A stretch of DNA of 64,000 bases from Solibacillus ferritrahens (lineage in GTDB: Bacteria > Bacillota > Bacilli > Bacillales_A > Planococcaceae): NCBI RefSeq assembly GCF_037027585.1, contig NZ_JAXCLE010000004.1, positions 124,001 through 188,000 on the forward strand. Reading direction: 5' to 3'. Position 1 is the stretch's first letter; the number at the start of each line of letters is the position of its first letter. This document shows positions 32,473 through 41,069 of this stretch, in pieces. The notes under the pieces were generated by a model that was given only the letters and a program-made list of their open reading frames with translations, did not search any database and was not told the origin of the DNA. Position numbers and translations under genes: made by a program.

Positions 32473-33981
32473 ATGGGCATCAAAGCTGAAGAAATCAGCA
32501 GTCTGATTAAACAGCAGATTGAAGGTTATCAATCGGAATTAAAAGTAAGCGAAGTAGGTACAGTTATCACTGTTGGTGACGGTATCGCTCGTGCTCATGG
32601 CCTCGACAACGCCATGGCTGGAGAGCTTTTAGAGTTCTCAAACGGTGTTATGGGTATGGCACAAAACCTAGAAGAAGGTAACGTTGGTATCGTAATTTTA
32701 GGAGACTACCTAGGCATCAAAGAAGGCGATGAGGTTCGTCGTACAGGTCGTATTATGGAAGTACCAGTTGGTGAAGCGCTAATTGGTCGTGTTGTAAACC
32801 CACTTGGTATGCCAGTGGATGGATTAGGTCCAATCAACACAACAAAATCTCGTCCAATCGAAAGTCCTGCTTTCGGTGTAATGGCACGTAAATCAGTACA
32901 TGAGCCATTACAAACAGGTATTAAAGCGATTGACGCTTTAGTTCCAATCGGCCGTGGTCAACGTGAGTTAATCATCGGTGACCGTCAAGTTGGTAAAACA
33001 TCTGTAGCAATCGATACAATTTTAAACCAACAAGGTGAAGATATGATTTGTATCTACGTAGCAATCGGTCAAAAAGAATCAACTGTACGTAACGTAGTTG
33101 AAACTTTCCGTAAGCACGGTGCATTAGATTACACAATTGTTGTAACAGCTTCTGCATCACAACCAGCTCCATTATTATACCTTGCTCCATTTGCAGGTAT
33201 TTCTATGGCAGAAGAATTCATGTTAGATGGTAAACACGTATTAATCGTGTATGATGACTTAACTAAACAAGCATCAGCATACCGTGAACTTTCACTTCTT
33301 CTACGCCGTCCTCCAGGTCGTGAAGCTTACCCTGGTGACGTATTCTACTTACACAGCCGTCTACTTGAGCGTGCTGCGAAGTTAAACGAAACTTACAAAA
33401 ATGGTTCGATTACAGCGCTTCCATTCGTAGAAACGCAAGCGGGCGATATCTCTGCATATATCCCAACAAACGTAATCTCAATTACAGATGGTCAAATCTT
33501 CTTACAATCTGACTTATTCAACTCAGGTGTACGTCCTGCGATCAACGCTGGTTTATCAGTATCACGTGTAGGTGGTTCTGCACAAATCAAAGCGATGAAA
33601 AAAGTAGCAGGTACATTACGTCTTGACTTAGCAGCGTTCCGTGAGTTAGAGTCATTCGCTCAGTTCGGATCTAACTTAGACCCGATTACGCTTGGTAAAT
33701 TAGAGCGTGGTAAACGTACAGTTGAAGTGTTAAAACAAGACTTAAACAAACCACTTAAAGTTGAAAAACAAGTTGCGATCCTTTATGCATTAACTAAAGG
33801 TCACTTAGATGATATTCCAGTACAAGACATCGTGCGTTTTGAAAACGAATTCTTAAGCTGGTTAGATACAAACCACACAAACGTTTTAGATCATGTTCGT
33901 ACAACTAAAGAACTTGCTCCAGACGCAGAGTATGTTGAAGCAATTAACGCATTCAAAAAGACTTTCTCTAAATCTGAGTAA
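32473..33981 (+). CDS. atpA: ATP synthase F1 subunit alpha
   Basis: 502 residues, non-catalytic nucleotide-binding subunit of the F1 head. P-loop GDRQVGKT (res. 169-176), the PGREAYPGDVFYLHSRLLER region and the conserved arginine in SVSRVGGSAQ are present. GAGGTG precedes the ATG. Codon choice is strongly biased (TTA, GTA, CGT), as expected for a highly expressed gene. Confidence 0.98.
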   Translation: MGIKAEEISSLIKQQIEGYQSELKVSEVGTVITVGDGIARAHGLDNAMAGELLEFSNGVMGMAQNLEEGNVGIVILGDYLGIKEGDEVRRTGRIMEVPVGEALIGRVVNPLGMPVDGLGPINTTKSRPIESPAFGVMARKSVHEPLQTGIKAIDALVPIGRGQRELIIGDRQVGKTSVAIDTILNQQGEDMICIYVAIGQKESTVRNVVETFRKHGALDYTIVVTASASQPAPLLYLAPFAGISMAEEFMLDGKHVLIVYDDLTKQASAYRELSLLLRRPPGREAYPGDVFYLHSRLLERAAKLNETYKNGSITALPFVETQAGDISAYIPTNVISITDGQIFLQSDLFNSGVRPAINAGLSVSRVGGSAQIKAMKKVAGTLRLDLAAFRELESFAQFGSNLDPITLGKLERGKRTVEVLKQDLNKPLKVEKQVAILYALTKGHLDDIPVQDIVRFENEFLSWLDTNHTNVLDHVRTTKELAPDAEYVEAINAFKKTFSKSE

Positions 33982-33995
33982 GTAAGAATTGAACG

Positions 33996-34028
33996 GTTTT
34001 TCACGCGTATTTATACAGCGTGAAAAAC
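33996..34028 (+). other. Intercistronic stem-loop between atpA and atpG
   Basis: Eleven-pair perfect stem GTTTTTCACGC / GCGTGAAAAAC with an eleven-base loop and no following T-tract, in the 103-base gap. A second non-terminator hairpin inside the operon, placed just before the single-copy gamma subunit gene. Confidence 0.6.
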
Positions 34029-34084
34029 TGGACAACTCTTTTTTAATAAGAGCTTGATAAAAATCAAAAGGTGGTGAAATACCA

Positions 34085-34942
34085 GTGGTAAACTTACGCG
34101 AAATTAAAGGTCGTATTAACTCTACAAAGTCTACGAAACAAATTACTAAAGCGATGCAGATGGTTTCTTCTTCAAAGTTACGTCGTGCAGAGCAAAATGC
34201 TAAGGCTTACGTTCCATACATGGAAAAAATTCAAGAGGTAGTTGGCGCAATCGCAGCAGGTACTAAAGACAGTGGACATCCAATGTTAATGTCTCGTCCT
34301 GTTAAGAAAACAGCTTACTTAGTTATCGGTTCTGATAGCGGGTTAGCAGGTGCTTACAACTCAAGCATTTTACGTGAGGTTCAAAACACTATTATTAAAC
34401 GTCACAAGTCTAAAGATGAGTACGTAATCTTAGCAGTAGGTCGTGTTGTTCGTGATTACTTTGTAAAGCGTGGACACAATGTTATTGCAGATGTTATTGG
34501 TCTTCCAGATCAACCATCATTTGCTGATATTAAAGAAATCGCTCGTAATGCTGTTGGTATGTTCATTGACGGTACGTATGATGAACTTTATATGTACTAC
34601 AACCACTTCGTATCTGCTATTCAAAACGAAGTGACTGTGAAAAAAGTTCTTCCTTTAACTGATATTGCACCTTCATCAAACGATGCTTCTTATGAATTTG
34701 AGCCATCAGGTGAAGCCATTTTAGAAGTATTACTTCCACAATATGCGGAAAGCTTAATTTATGGCGCTATATTAGACGGAAAAGCGAGTGAACATTCAGC
34801 ACGTATGACAGCCATGAAAAACGCTACAGACAATGCAAATGATCTTATTGCAGACCTTTCTCTACAATATAACCGTGCACGTCAAGCGGCGATTACACAA
34901 GAAATTACAGAAATCGTTGGTGGAGCAGCTGCCTTAGAATAG
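34085..34942 (+). CDS. atpG: ATP synthase F1 subunit gamma
   Basis: 285 residues, the central rotating shaft. N-terminal LREIKGRINSTKSTKQITKAMQMVS and C-terminal YNRARQAAITQEITEIVGGAAAL helices form the coiled coil; the central Rossmann-like part includes GSDSGLAGAYNSS. Start is GTG 34085 with AAGGTGG upstream. Confidence 0.97.
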   Translation: MVNLREIKGRINSTKSTKQITKAMQMVSSSKLRRAEQNAKAYVPYMEKIQEVVGAIAAGTKDSGHPMLMSRPVKKTAYLVIGSDSGLAGAYNSSILREVQNTIIKRHKSKDEYVILAVGRVVRDYFVKRGHNVIADVIGLPDQPSFADIKEIARNAVGMFIDGTYDELYMYYNHFVSAIQNEVTVKKVLPLTDIAPSSNDASYEFEPSGEAILEVLLPQYAESLIYGAILDGKASEHSARMTAMKNATDNANDLIADLSLQYNRARQAAITQEITEIVGGAAALE

Positions 34943-34990
34943 GCGCATTCACCAACGTCGTATAAGAATACGATAGGAGGGTACAAAGTA

Positions 34991-36406
34991 ATGAACAAAG
35001 GACACGTTCTTCAAGTAATGGGTCCAGTAGTAGACGTAAAGTTTGCTAATGGTCAATTACCAGATATTTATAACGCATTAACAGTTACAATTGAACGTCC
35101 TAACGAAGCACCGACTACTCTTGCATTAGAAGTAGCGCTTCACTTAGGTGACGATTCTGTTCGTACAATTGCCATGTCATCTACTGATGGTTTACAACGT
35201 GGAGCAGAAGTAACAAACTCAGGAGCACCAATCTCAGTACCAGTTGGTGATGCTACATTAGGTCGCGTATTTAACGTACTTGGTGAAGTTATCGATTTAG
35301 GTGAAGAGATTCCTGCTGACGTTCGTCGTGATTCAATTCACCGCGAAGCTCCAACATTCGATGAATTATCAACTACTGTAGAGATCCTTGAAACAGGTAT
35401 CAAAGTAGTAGACTTATTAGCACCATATATTAAAGGTGGTAAGATCGGTCTATTCGGTGGTGCCGGTGTAGGTAAAACAGTATTAATCCAAGAATTAATC
35501 AACAACATCGCACAAGAGCACGCAGGTATTTCTGTATTCGCAGGTGTAGGTGAGCGTACTCGTGAGGGTAACGACTTATTCTTCGAAATGACAGATTCAG
35601 GCGTAATCAAACAAACAGCGATGGTATTCGGTCAAATGAATGAGCCACCTGGAGCACGTATGCGCGTAGCTTTAACTGGTTTAACAATGGCTGAATTCTT
35701 CCGTGATGAGCAAGGTGCAGACGTACTTTTATTCATCGACAACATTTTCCGTTTCACACAAGCAGGTTCTGAAGTTTCTGCCCTATTAGGTCGTATGCCT
35801 TCAGCAGTAGGTTACCAACCAACACTTGCTACAGAAATGGGTAAATTACAAGAGCGTATCACATCTACTACAAAAGGTTCTGTAACTTCTATCCAAGCGA
35901 TTTACGTACCAGCCGATGACTATACTGACCCGGCTCCGGCTACAACATTCGCCCACTTAGATGCAACAACTAACCTTGAGCGTAAATTATCTGAGATGGG
36001 TATCTATCCAGCGGTAGACCCACTAGCTTCGACTTCTCGTGCATTATCACCAGAAATCGTTGGACCAGAACACTATGCAATCGCAACTGGTGTTCAACGT
36101 ACAATCCAACGTTACCGTGAGCTACAAGATATCATTGCTATCTTAGGTATGGATGAGTTATCTGATGAAGATAAACAAACTGTAGAACGTGCTCGTCGTA
36201 TCCAGTTCTTCTTATCTCAAAACTTCCACGTAGCGGAGCAATTCACTGGTCAAAAAGGTTCTTACGTACCGGTTAAAGAAACTGTTCGTTCATTCAAGGA
36301 AATCCTTGAGGGCAAATGGGATCACTTACCAGAAGATGCTTTCCGTTTAGTTGGTTCTATTGATGAAGTAGTAGCGAAAGCTAAAGAAATGGGCGTACAA
36401 GTTTAA
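34991..36406 (+). CDS. atpD: ATP synthase F1 subunit beta
   Basis: 471 residues, the catalytic subunit. P-loop GGAGVGKT (res. 156-163), GERTREGND with the catalytic Glu, the DELSEED-type sequence DELSDED (about 381-387), and ALLGRMPSAVGYQPTLA. ATAGGAGGG precedes the ATG. Very strong codon bias. Confidence 0.98.
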   Translation: MNKGHVLQVMGPVVDVKFANGQLPDIYNALTVTIERPNEAPTTLALEVALHLGDDSVRTIAMSSTDGLQRGAEVTNSGAPISVPVGDATLGRVFNVLGEVIDLGEEIPADVRRDSIHREAPTFDELSTTVEILETGIKVVDLLAPYIKGGKIGLFGGAGVGKTVLIQELINNIAQEHAGISVFAGVGERTREGNDLFFEMTDSGVIKQTAMVFGQMNEPPGARMRVALTGLTMAEFFRDEQGADVLLFIDNIFRFTQAGSEVSALLGRMPSAVGYQPTLATEMGKLQERITSTTKGSVTSIQAIYVPADDYTDPAPATTFAHLDATTNLERKLSEMGIYPAVDPLASTSRALSPEIVGPEHYAIATGVQRTIQRYRELQDIIAILGMDELSDEDKQTVERARRIQFFLSQNFHVAEQFTGQKGSYVPVKETVRSFKEILEGKWDHLPEDAFRLVGSIDEVVAKAKEMGVQV

Positions 36407-36429
36407 TTAGCTGACGAGGAGGAAAAAAT

Positions 36430-36837
36430 ATGAAGACAGTTACAGTCAATATTGTCACTCCCGACGGCTCAGTATACGATTCAGAGGTTACGATGGTAAT
36501 CGCTAAAACGACTTCAGGTGAAATCGGTGTCTTAGCTGGCCATATCCCTATGGTTGCTCCACTTGCGATTGGTGCAGTGAAGCTTAAAAAAGCAGATGGC
36601 ACGACAGAAGTTGCAGCGGTTAGCGGTGGTTTCATTGAAGTTCGTCCTGAGAAAATTTCGATTTTGGCTCCTTCTGCTGAAGTTGCTGCTTCTATCGATA
36701 TTGCACGTGCTAAAGAAGCTTTAGCGCGTGCTGAAGGTCGCCTTCAAAAGAAACAAGATGACATCGATTTCAAACGTGCGGAACTATCTTTAAATCGCGC
36801 GATGAATCGTATCAACGTTCATGAGGGTAACATCTAA
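36430..36837 (+). CDS. atpC: ATP synthase F1 subunit epsilon
   Basis: 135 residues. N-terminal beta-sandwich (about 1-85) and C-terminal helical hairpin (about 88-135) that can inhibit ATPase activity. GAGGAGG precedes the ATG. Last gene of the operon, followed by a GC-rich terminator. Confidence 0.96.
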   Translation: MKTVTVNIVTPDGSVYDSEVTMVIAKTTSGEIGVLAGHIPMVAPLAIGAVKLKKADGTTEVAAVSGGFIEVRPEKISILAPSAEVAASIDIARAKEALARAEGRLQKKQDDIDFKRAELSLNRAMNRINVHEGNI

Positions 36838-36849
36838 ATTTGATGACGT

Positions 36850-36880
36850 GCGGGCAGAGGTCTCTCTGCCCGCTTTTTTT
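36850..36880 (+). terminator. Terminator of the ATP synthase operon
   Basis: Ten-pair GC-rich stem GCGGGCAGAG / CTCTGCCCGC with tetraloop GTCT, followed by TTTTTTT. Confidence 0.92.
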
Positions 36881-36979
36881 GGATGTAACATATTTTCAAG
36901 TAACAAAAATCTGAAAGCACGATTCGCCATAATACTACGTGCGAAATCTATTCTCGTTTTTTAAAAGGAGTGGAGAAAA

Positions 36980-37222
36980 ATGGATTTATTTGTTGAAGCT
37001 GGTCAACAGGCAATCATTAATGTTTTAGCATATATTATATTTATAGGAATGGCTCTTTATGCATTACAAGGCTTACGTATTGAACAATTGTTTAAAAAAG
37101 GGAAAACGTTTCAAATCCAGCTCTTTTATATATTTATGAGTATTGCAATCGGCTCGGCTGTAGCAGACTTCTTTTTAAATTTTCTAAGTTGGTCTAAAAC
37201 AATCCCTTATATTTTCGGTTAA
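36980..37222 (+). CDS. ywzB: DUF1146 family membrane protein (YwzB)
   Basis: 80 residues with two membrane helices (about res. 11-30 and 45-68) and a basic loop (FKKGKTFQ). Matches the DUF1146 family, whose gene ywzB sits between atpC and murAA in B. subtilis. AAAGGAGTGGAG precedes the ATG. Function unknown. Confidence 0.85.
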   Translation: MDLFVEAGQQAIINVLAYIIFIGMALYALQGLRIEQLFKKGKTFQIQLFYIFMSIAIGSAVADFFLNFLSWSKTIPYIFG

Positions 37223-37236
37223 AAAGGGAGATGAGC

Positions 37237-37303
37237 ATTTTATTTCTTGCAGGGAGCAATAACCGTTTGTTTTTCACTCCAAGAAATAAAATTTCCTAGG
37301 AAA
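37237..37303 (+). other. Long 13-bp inverted repeat and a 14-bp palindrome upstream of murAA
   Basis: ATTTTATTTCTTG (37237-37249) and CAAGAAATAAAAT (37280-37292) are perfect complements separated by 30 bases. The right arm runs into ATTTCCTAGGAAAT (about 37290-37303), a perfect 14-base palindrome. No T-tract follows, so this is not a standard terminator of ywzB. The remaining gap to murAA (to 37588) is AT-rich and holds no gene; its promoter is not clear. Confidence 0.55.
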
Positions 37304-37588
37304 TATTGACGTTTGTATAGCTACTTGTTTTGGGTAGTTAATAGAAGATGCTACTTAAGTTGTGAAAATTTGTCTATTCACATTAAATAGTTGCGCTGCG
37401 TATTATAATTTAATAGCCTTTTCAGAAAAATTAGCTTAAAATAGTATTTTGGGTGCTTGAAATAAAGTGCCAATAAATGTAGTATGATTTTTGTGTGTAA
37501 AATTGAAGTCAAATGAAGTTTAAAATAATTATTATTAAATTGAACTTATCCATTTATTATATGAGAATTGAATTCGGAGGGACGAATT

Positions 37589-38890
37589 GTGGAGAGAATT
37601 ATTGTTACTGGGGGTCAGACTCTAAAAGGAACAGTACGCGTTGAGGGTGCAAAAAATGCTGTATTGCCAATTTTAGCTGCTTCTCTATTAGCTTCTAAAA
37701 ATAAAAATATGATTAAAGACGTACCGAACCTAGCTGATGTAGGAACGATTGGTGAAGTCTTAAAAAGTTTAAATGCTATTGTAGAGTTTAATGTTGAGAA
37801 AAATGAAATGATTATAGATGCATCTATGAAGCTATCAAGTGAAGCACAATTTGAGTTTGTTAGTAAAATGCGTGCATCGATTTTAGTGATGGGGTCGCTA
37901 TTGGCGCGTAATGGCTATGCACGTGTTGCATTACCAGGTGGATGTGCTATCGGATCTCGTCCTATTGAACTTCATTTAAAAGGCTTTGAGGCAATGGGCG
38001 CAGAAATCTCCTTTGGACATGGTTATGTGGAAGCAAAGGTAAAAGATGAATTAAAAGGCGCAGAAATCTATTTAGATTTCCCAAGTGTAGGCGCTACAGA
38101 AAATATTATGACTGCAGCAGCACTTGCAAAAGGTACTACGGTTATAGAAAATGCTGCAAAAGAACCTGAGATAGTAGATTTAGCAAACTTTATTAACGCG
38201 ATGGGTGGTCGTGTTATCGGTGCTGGAACAGATACAATCCGCATCGAGGGTGTGAAAGAACTTAAAGGTTGCGAGCATTATATTATTCCAGATCGTATTG
38301 AAGCAGGTACATTTATGGTAGCAGCAGCAATTACACGCGGCGATGTATTTATTGAAAATGCAGTACCTGAGCATATGACGGCATTAATCGCAAAAATGCG
38401 TGAAATGGGCGTTGAAGTTGTTGAGGAAGATGAAGGCGTACGTGTACGTTCAAATGACCCCTTAAAAGCAGTGGATATTAAAACTATGCCACATCCAGGA
38501 TTCCCTACCGATATGCAATCGCAAATGATGGCCTTAATGTTAACAGCGAACGGAACAAGCATCATTACAGAAACAGTTTTTGAAAACCGTTTCATGCATG
38601 TTGAAGAATTCCGTCGAATGAATGCAGACGCAAAGATCGAAGGGCGCTCTGTTTTTATTGAAGGTGGGAAAAATCTGCAAGGAGCTGAAGTTTCAGCTAC
38701 AGATTTACGCGCAGCAGCAGCACTTATTTTAACTGGCTTAGTATCGGAAGGTGTAACACGTGTTACAAAATTACACCATTTAGACCGAGGTTATGTAGAT
38801 TTCCACAAAAAATTGGCTTCTCTAGGTGCTCAAATCGAGCGCATTGATACAGAAGAAGAAATCTTACAGGAAACAAGTGTACCAGTTTAA
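37589..38890 (+). CDS. murAA: UDP-N-acetylglucosamine 1-carboxyvinyltransferase (main paralogue)
   Basis: 433 residues. Same reaction as the 12.4-kb paralogue. N-terminal GAKNAVLPILAAS and the catalytic loop LPGGCAIGSRPIE with Cys119. Start GTG 37589 has CGGAGG 9-14 bases upstream; the in-frame TTG at 37568 precedes the ribosome site and is not used. Position between ywzB and spoIID is that of murAA. Followed by a terminator. Confidence 0.96.
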   Translation: MERIIVTGGQTLKGTVRVEGAKNAVLPILAASLLASKNKNMIKDVPNLADVGTIGEVLKSLNAIVEFNVEKNEMIIDASMKLSSEAQFEFVSKMRASILVMGSLLARNGYARVALPGGCAIGSRPIELHLKGFEAMGAEISFGHGYVEAKVKDELKGAEIYLDFPSVGATENIMTAAALAKGTTVIENAAKEPEIVDLANFINAMGGRVIGAGTDTIRIEGVKELKGCEHYIIPDRIEAGTFMVAAAITRGDVFIENAVPEHMTALIAKMREMGVEVVEEDEGVRVRSNDPLKAVDIKTMPHPGFPTDMQSQMMALMLTANGTSIITETVFENRFMHVEEFRRMNADAKIEGRSVFIEGGKNLQGAEVSATDLRAAAALILTGLVSEGVTRVTKLHHLDRGYVDFHKKLASLGAQIERIDTEEEILQETSVPV

Positions 38891-38904
38891 ATTATAAATA
38901 GTTT

Positions 38905-38945
38905 GGCATTTCGAGGGCTTATAAAGTTTTCGAAATGCTTTTTAA
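38905..38945 (+). terminator. Terminator of murAA
   Basis: Ten-pair stem GGCATTTCGA / TCGAAATGCT (38905-38914 with 38930-38939) followed by TTTTTAATTTT. Confidence 0.75.
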
Positions 38946-39088
38946 TTTTCAGGAGATTTTTAAAATGATAGAGAATTTTTATAGAAATAAATAAAACTAC
39001 CTAGTCAGTAGAGTATATGTCTCGAAAAATAGATAATGACAATAAAAAGTAGAATGTAAATATCTCATTTTCTCTTAAATAATCCAAC

Positions 39089-39116
39089 TCATATTCCTCC
39101 AACCATCTCATATACT
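39089..39116 (+). promoter_or_regulatory. Sigma-E promoter of spoIID
   Basis: TCATATT (39089-39095), 13-bp spacer, CATATACT (39109-39116) match sigma-E consensus kCATATT - N13-15 - CATACAnT with one -10 mismatch. The predicted start lies at or next to the ATG at 39122. Confidence 0.7.
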
Positions 39117-39121
39117 GTCTC

Positions 39122-40030
39122 ATGAAAAAAATTATAATTTATTCCATCATCTGTGTTTTGTTATTTTTAATACCCCTTACTTTTAAGACTAAAAATCCCA
39201 GCACTACTTCAACAAAACCATTGCCTCAAACAGAGTCTTGTCCAATACTCATTACTGCGAACAATGAAACAATTCCAGTTGAAGACTATCTGATCGGTGT
39301 CCTAGCAGGAGAGATGCCGGCAAGCTTCCATCTAGAAGCATTGAAGGCTCAGGCTATTGCTGCACGCACATACGTATTGAAACAAACAGACTATGGTGCA
39401 AAACCAATACTTACAACGACCGCACACCAAGTATACAATGATCAAAATTTACGTGAACAAAAATGGCAAACTACCTTCGCAGAAAATGAACAGAAGCTTA
39501 CAGAAGCGGTTCGACAAACAGCGAATCAAATCCTCACTTACAATGATGAACTAATTACTGCAATGTTTCATGCTTCGTCCTATCAACAAACAGAATCCGC
39601 TAAAAATTATAGTGGCAACTCCATACCTTATTTGACATCTACTACTTCACCTGAAAAACTTGATGCCGAGAAAACGCATTACACCTACGAGGAACTAAAT
39701 AAAAAACTTCAACAAAAATTTTCGAAGGCCCAATTTCAAAACGCTAAAATTCAGCGCAATGACTCTCAACGTATTGAGCAAATCAAAATCGGCAAAAAAA
39801 CATGGTCAGGACGAGAATTTCGAACACTTTTAAATTTGAAATCCAGTAATTTTACTTGGTCAGCAACAGCGAATGGTATTACACTAACGACCTATGGATA
39901 CGGGCACGGGGTAGGCATGAGCCAGTATGGAGCTAATGCGATGGCTCATAATGGAAGTGCAGCAAAACAAATACTCGCCCATTATTATCCAAACACTACA
40001 CTAGAAACTATAAAATATTGTAAAAAATGA
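39122..40030 (+). CDS. spoIID: Stage II sporulation protein D, peptidoglycan lytic transglycosylase
   Basis: 302 residues. An N-terminal anchor (about res. 4-20) places the SpoIID domain outside the mother-cell membrane, where with SpoIIM and SpoIIP it thins septal peptidoglycan during engulfment. The catalytic Glu is expected at Glu64 in LAGEMPASFHLEALKAQAIA; the C-terminal GYGHGVGMSQYGANAMA is the other family signature. No Shine-Dalgarno exists before the ATG, and the sigma-E start would be within a base or two of it, so the message may be leaderless. ywmB, which sits upstream in B. subtilis, is absent. Confidence 0.94.
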   Translation: MKKIIIYSIICVLLFLIPLTFKTKNPSTTSTKPLPQTESCPILITANNETIPVEDYLIGVLAGEMPASFHLEALKAQAIAARTYVLKQTDYGAKPILTTTAHQVYNDQNLREQKWQTTFAENEQKLTEAVRQTANQILTYNDELITAMFHASSYQQTESAKNYSGNSIPYLTSTTSPEKLDAEKTHYTYEELNKKLQQKFSKAQFQNAKIQRNDSQRIEQIKIGKKTWSGREFRTLLNLKSSNFTWSATANGITLTTYGYGHGVGMSQYGANAMAHNGSAAKQILAHYYPNTTLETIKYCKK

Positions 40031-40061
40031 TGTTTAACTTTTAAAACTCCTGTCTACACTT
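40031..40061 (+). promoter_or_regulatory. Candidate sigma-F promoter of spoIIQ
   Basis: TGTTTAA (40031-40037), 14-bp spacer, GTCTACACTT (40052-40061), which fits GGnRAnAMTW at six of eight defined positions. spoIIQ is sigma-F dependent in B. subtilis. Moderate match only. Confidence 0.45.
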
Positions 40062-40079
40062 CCATTTGAGGTGATGAAT

Positions 40080-40730
40080 ATGAGAGAAGTTAAACAAAAG
40101 CCTTCTCAAAAACCAGTTACACAAAAAAAATGGTTTTGGCCGGTTGTATACGGTGGTATGGCAGTAATGATTGTGGCCGTAATTTTTAGTTTTACTGCAT
40201 TATATGAAAGTCAGGAAGAGCAAGAATTGTTAAGTGAAGTATCTGCGCCAGTGGAAGAAACGATTATTCCAACATCTACAGCTCAAGAAACGTTAAAGTA
40301 TCCATTTAAAGAACAATACTTAAGTGAAGTGACAATTTTACAAGATTTTTATGATGTTACAAAAGATGAAGCAACAAGAGAAAATGCATTACTTGTATTT
40401 AATCAAGTATTCACAACATCAACAGGGGTATCTATTGCGATTAATAGCGAGCCTTTTGAAGTAGTTGCTGCAATGAGCGGTGAAGTAACGGAAGTAAAGA
40501 TGGATTCGTTTACGGGCAATATGATTACCCTAACACATCCAAACGGTATGCAAACGCGCTATAACTCAGTGGCAGATATTCTTGTAAAACAAGGAGATAA
40601 AGTTTCTCAAGGAGAGCCAATCGCTACTTCTCAAGAAAATGAATGGAATCCTACAGCAGGTATCCATTTACATTTCGAAGTTATTGAAGATGGGGTATTA
40701 GTGAACCCGAACAAATATTTATCCTTTTGA
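40080..40730 (+). CDS. spoIIQ: Stage II sporulation protein Q (forespore side of the SpoIIQ-SpoIIIAH channel)
   Basis: 216 residues: basic N terminus, one membrane helix (about res. 19-41), linker, then a LytM/M23-type domain (about 115-216). The second metal motif HLH is present (GIHLHFEV), but the first HxxxD motif is replaced (region TGVSIAINSEP), so it should not be a working endopeptidase, as for SpoIIQ of B. subtilis, which binds SpoIIIAH. Start ATG 40080 with GAGGTG 7-12 bases upstream; in-frame GTG 40071 overlaps that site. Confidence 0.93.
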   Translation: MREVKQKPSQKPVTQKKWFWPVVYGGMAVMIVAVIFSFTALYESQEEQELLSEVSAPVEETIIPTSTAQETLKYPFKEQYLSEVTILQDFYDVTKDEATRENALLVFNQVFTTSTGVSIAINSEPFEVVAAMSGEVTEVKMDSFTGNMITLTHPNGMQTRYNSVADILVKQGDKVSQGEPIATSQENEWNPTAGIHLHFEVIEDGVLVNPNKYLSF

Positions 40731-40805
40731 TTTCCTGACAAAATGGATTGATACAGAAATGTTTTTAGCAAGATCTCAACGATTCCTTCATTCTAACTCG
40801 AATAA

Positions 40806-40923
40806 ATAAGAGCCAACTCACATAAGGTGAAATATTAAGAAAGAAAGGCTCTTAATCTTCATACCATAGTTGTCTGTGACACCTGTTGTATGAAGATATG
40901 CCTCTGGCAGTTGTCACAGATTT
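40806..40923 (+). ncRNA. Candidate structured RNA with terminator, between spoIIQ and spoIIID
   Basis: The 339-base gap has no protein gene but dense pairing. TAAGAGCC/GGCTCTTA (about 40807-40855) encloses TCAC/GTGA. ATCTTCATAC/GTATGAAGAT (about 40856-40898) follows. Overlapping it, CTGTGACA / TGTCACAG (about 40875-40919) is followed by ATTTTTT. The last two stems exclude each other, like antiterminator and terminator. I cannot assign it to a known family. Confidence 0.45.
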
Positions 40924-41056
40924 TTTAAGGAACTGAGGAAGTCAGCCTAAAAACGTCGCTTCGTGCGACAATGGCAAACTGACCCCACATCCTGTGAGCC
41001 TAAACTCAAAAAAATCTGGACGCAATTACGCCGAGGCGTAATTGATATTCGGGTAG
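40924..41056 (+). repeat. Dispersed structured element, copy A
   Basis: Stem GTCAG/CTGAC (about 40940-40984) encloses a GTCGC-TTCGT-GCGAC hairpin. It is followed by CAATTACGCC/GGCGTAATTG, a ten-pair stem with a two-base centre (about 41023-41044). The segment CCGAGGCGTAATTGAT recurs in reverse orientation at 53906-53921. No gene is seen; it ends about 25 bases before spoIIID, and no sigma-E promoter for spoIIID is visible in it. Confidence 0.5.
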
Positions 41057-41069
41057 AGAGGGAGAGGAC

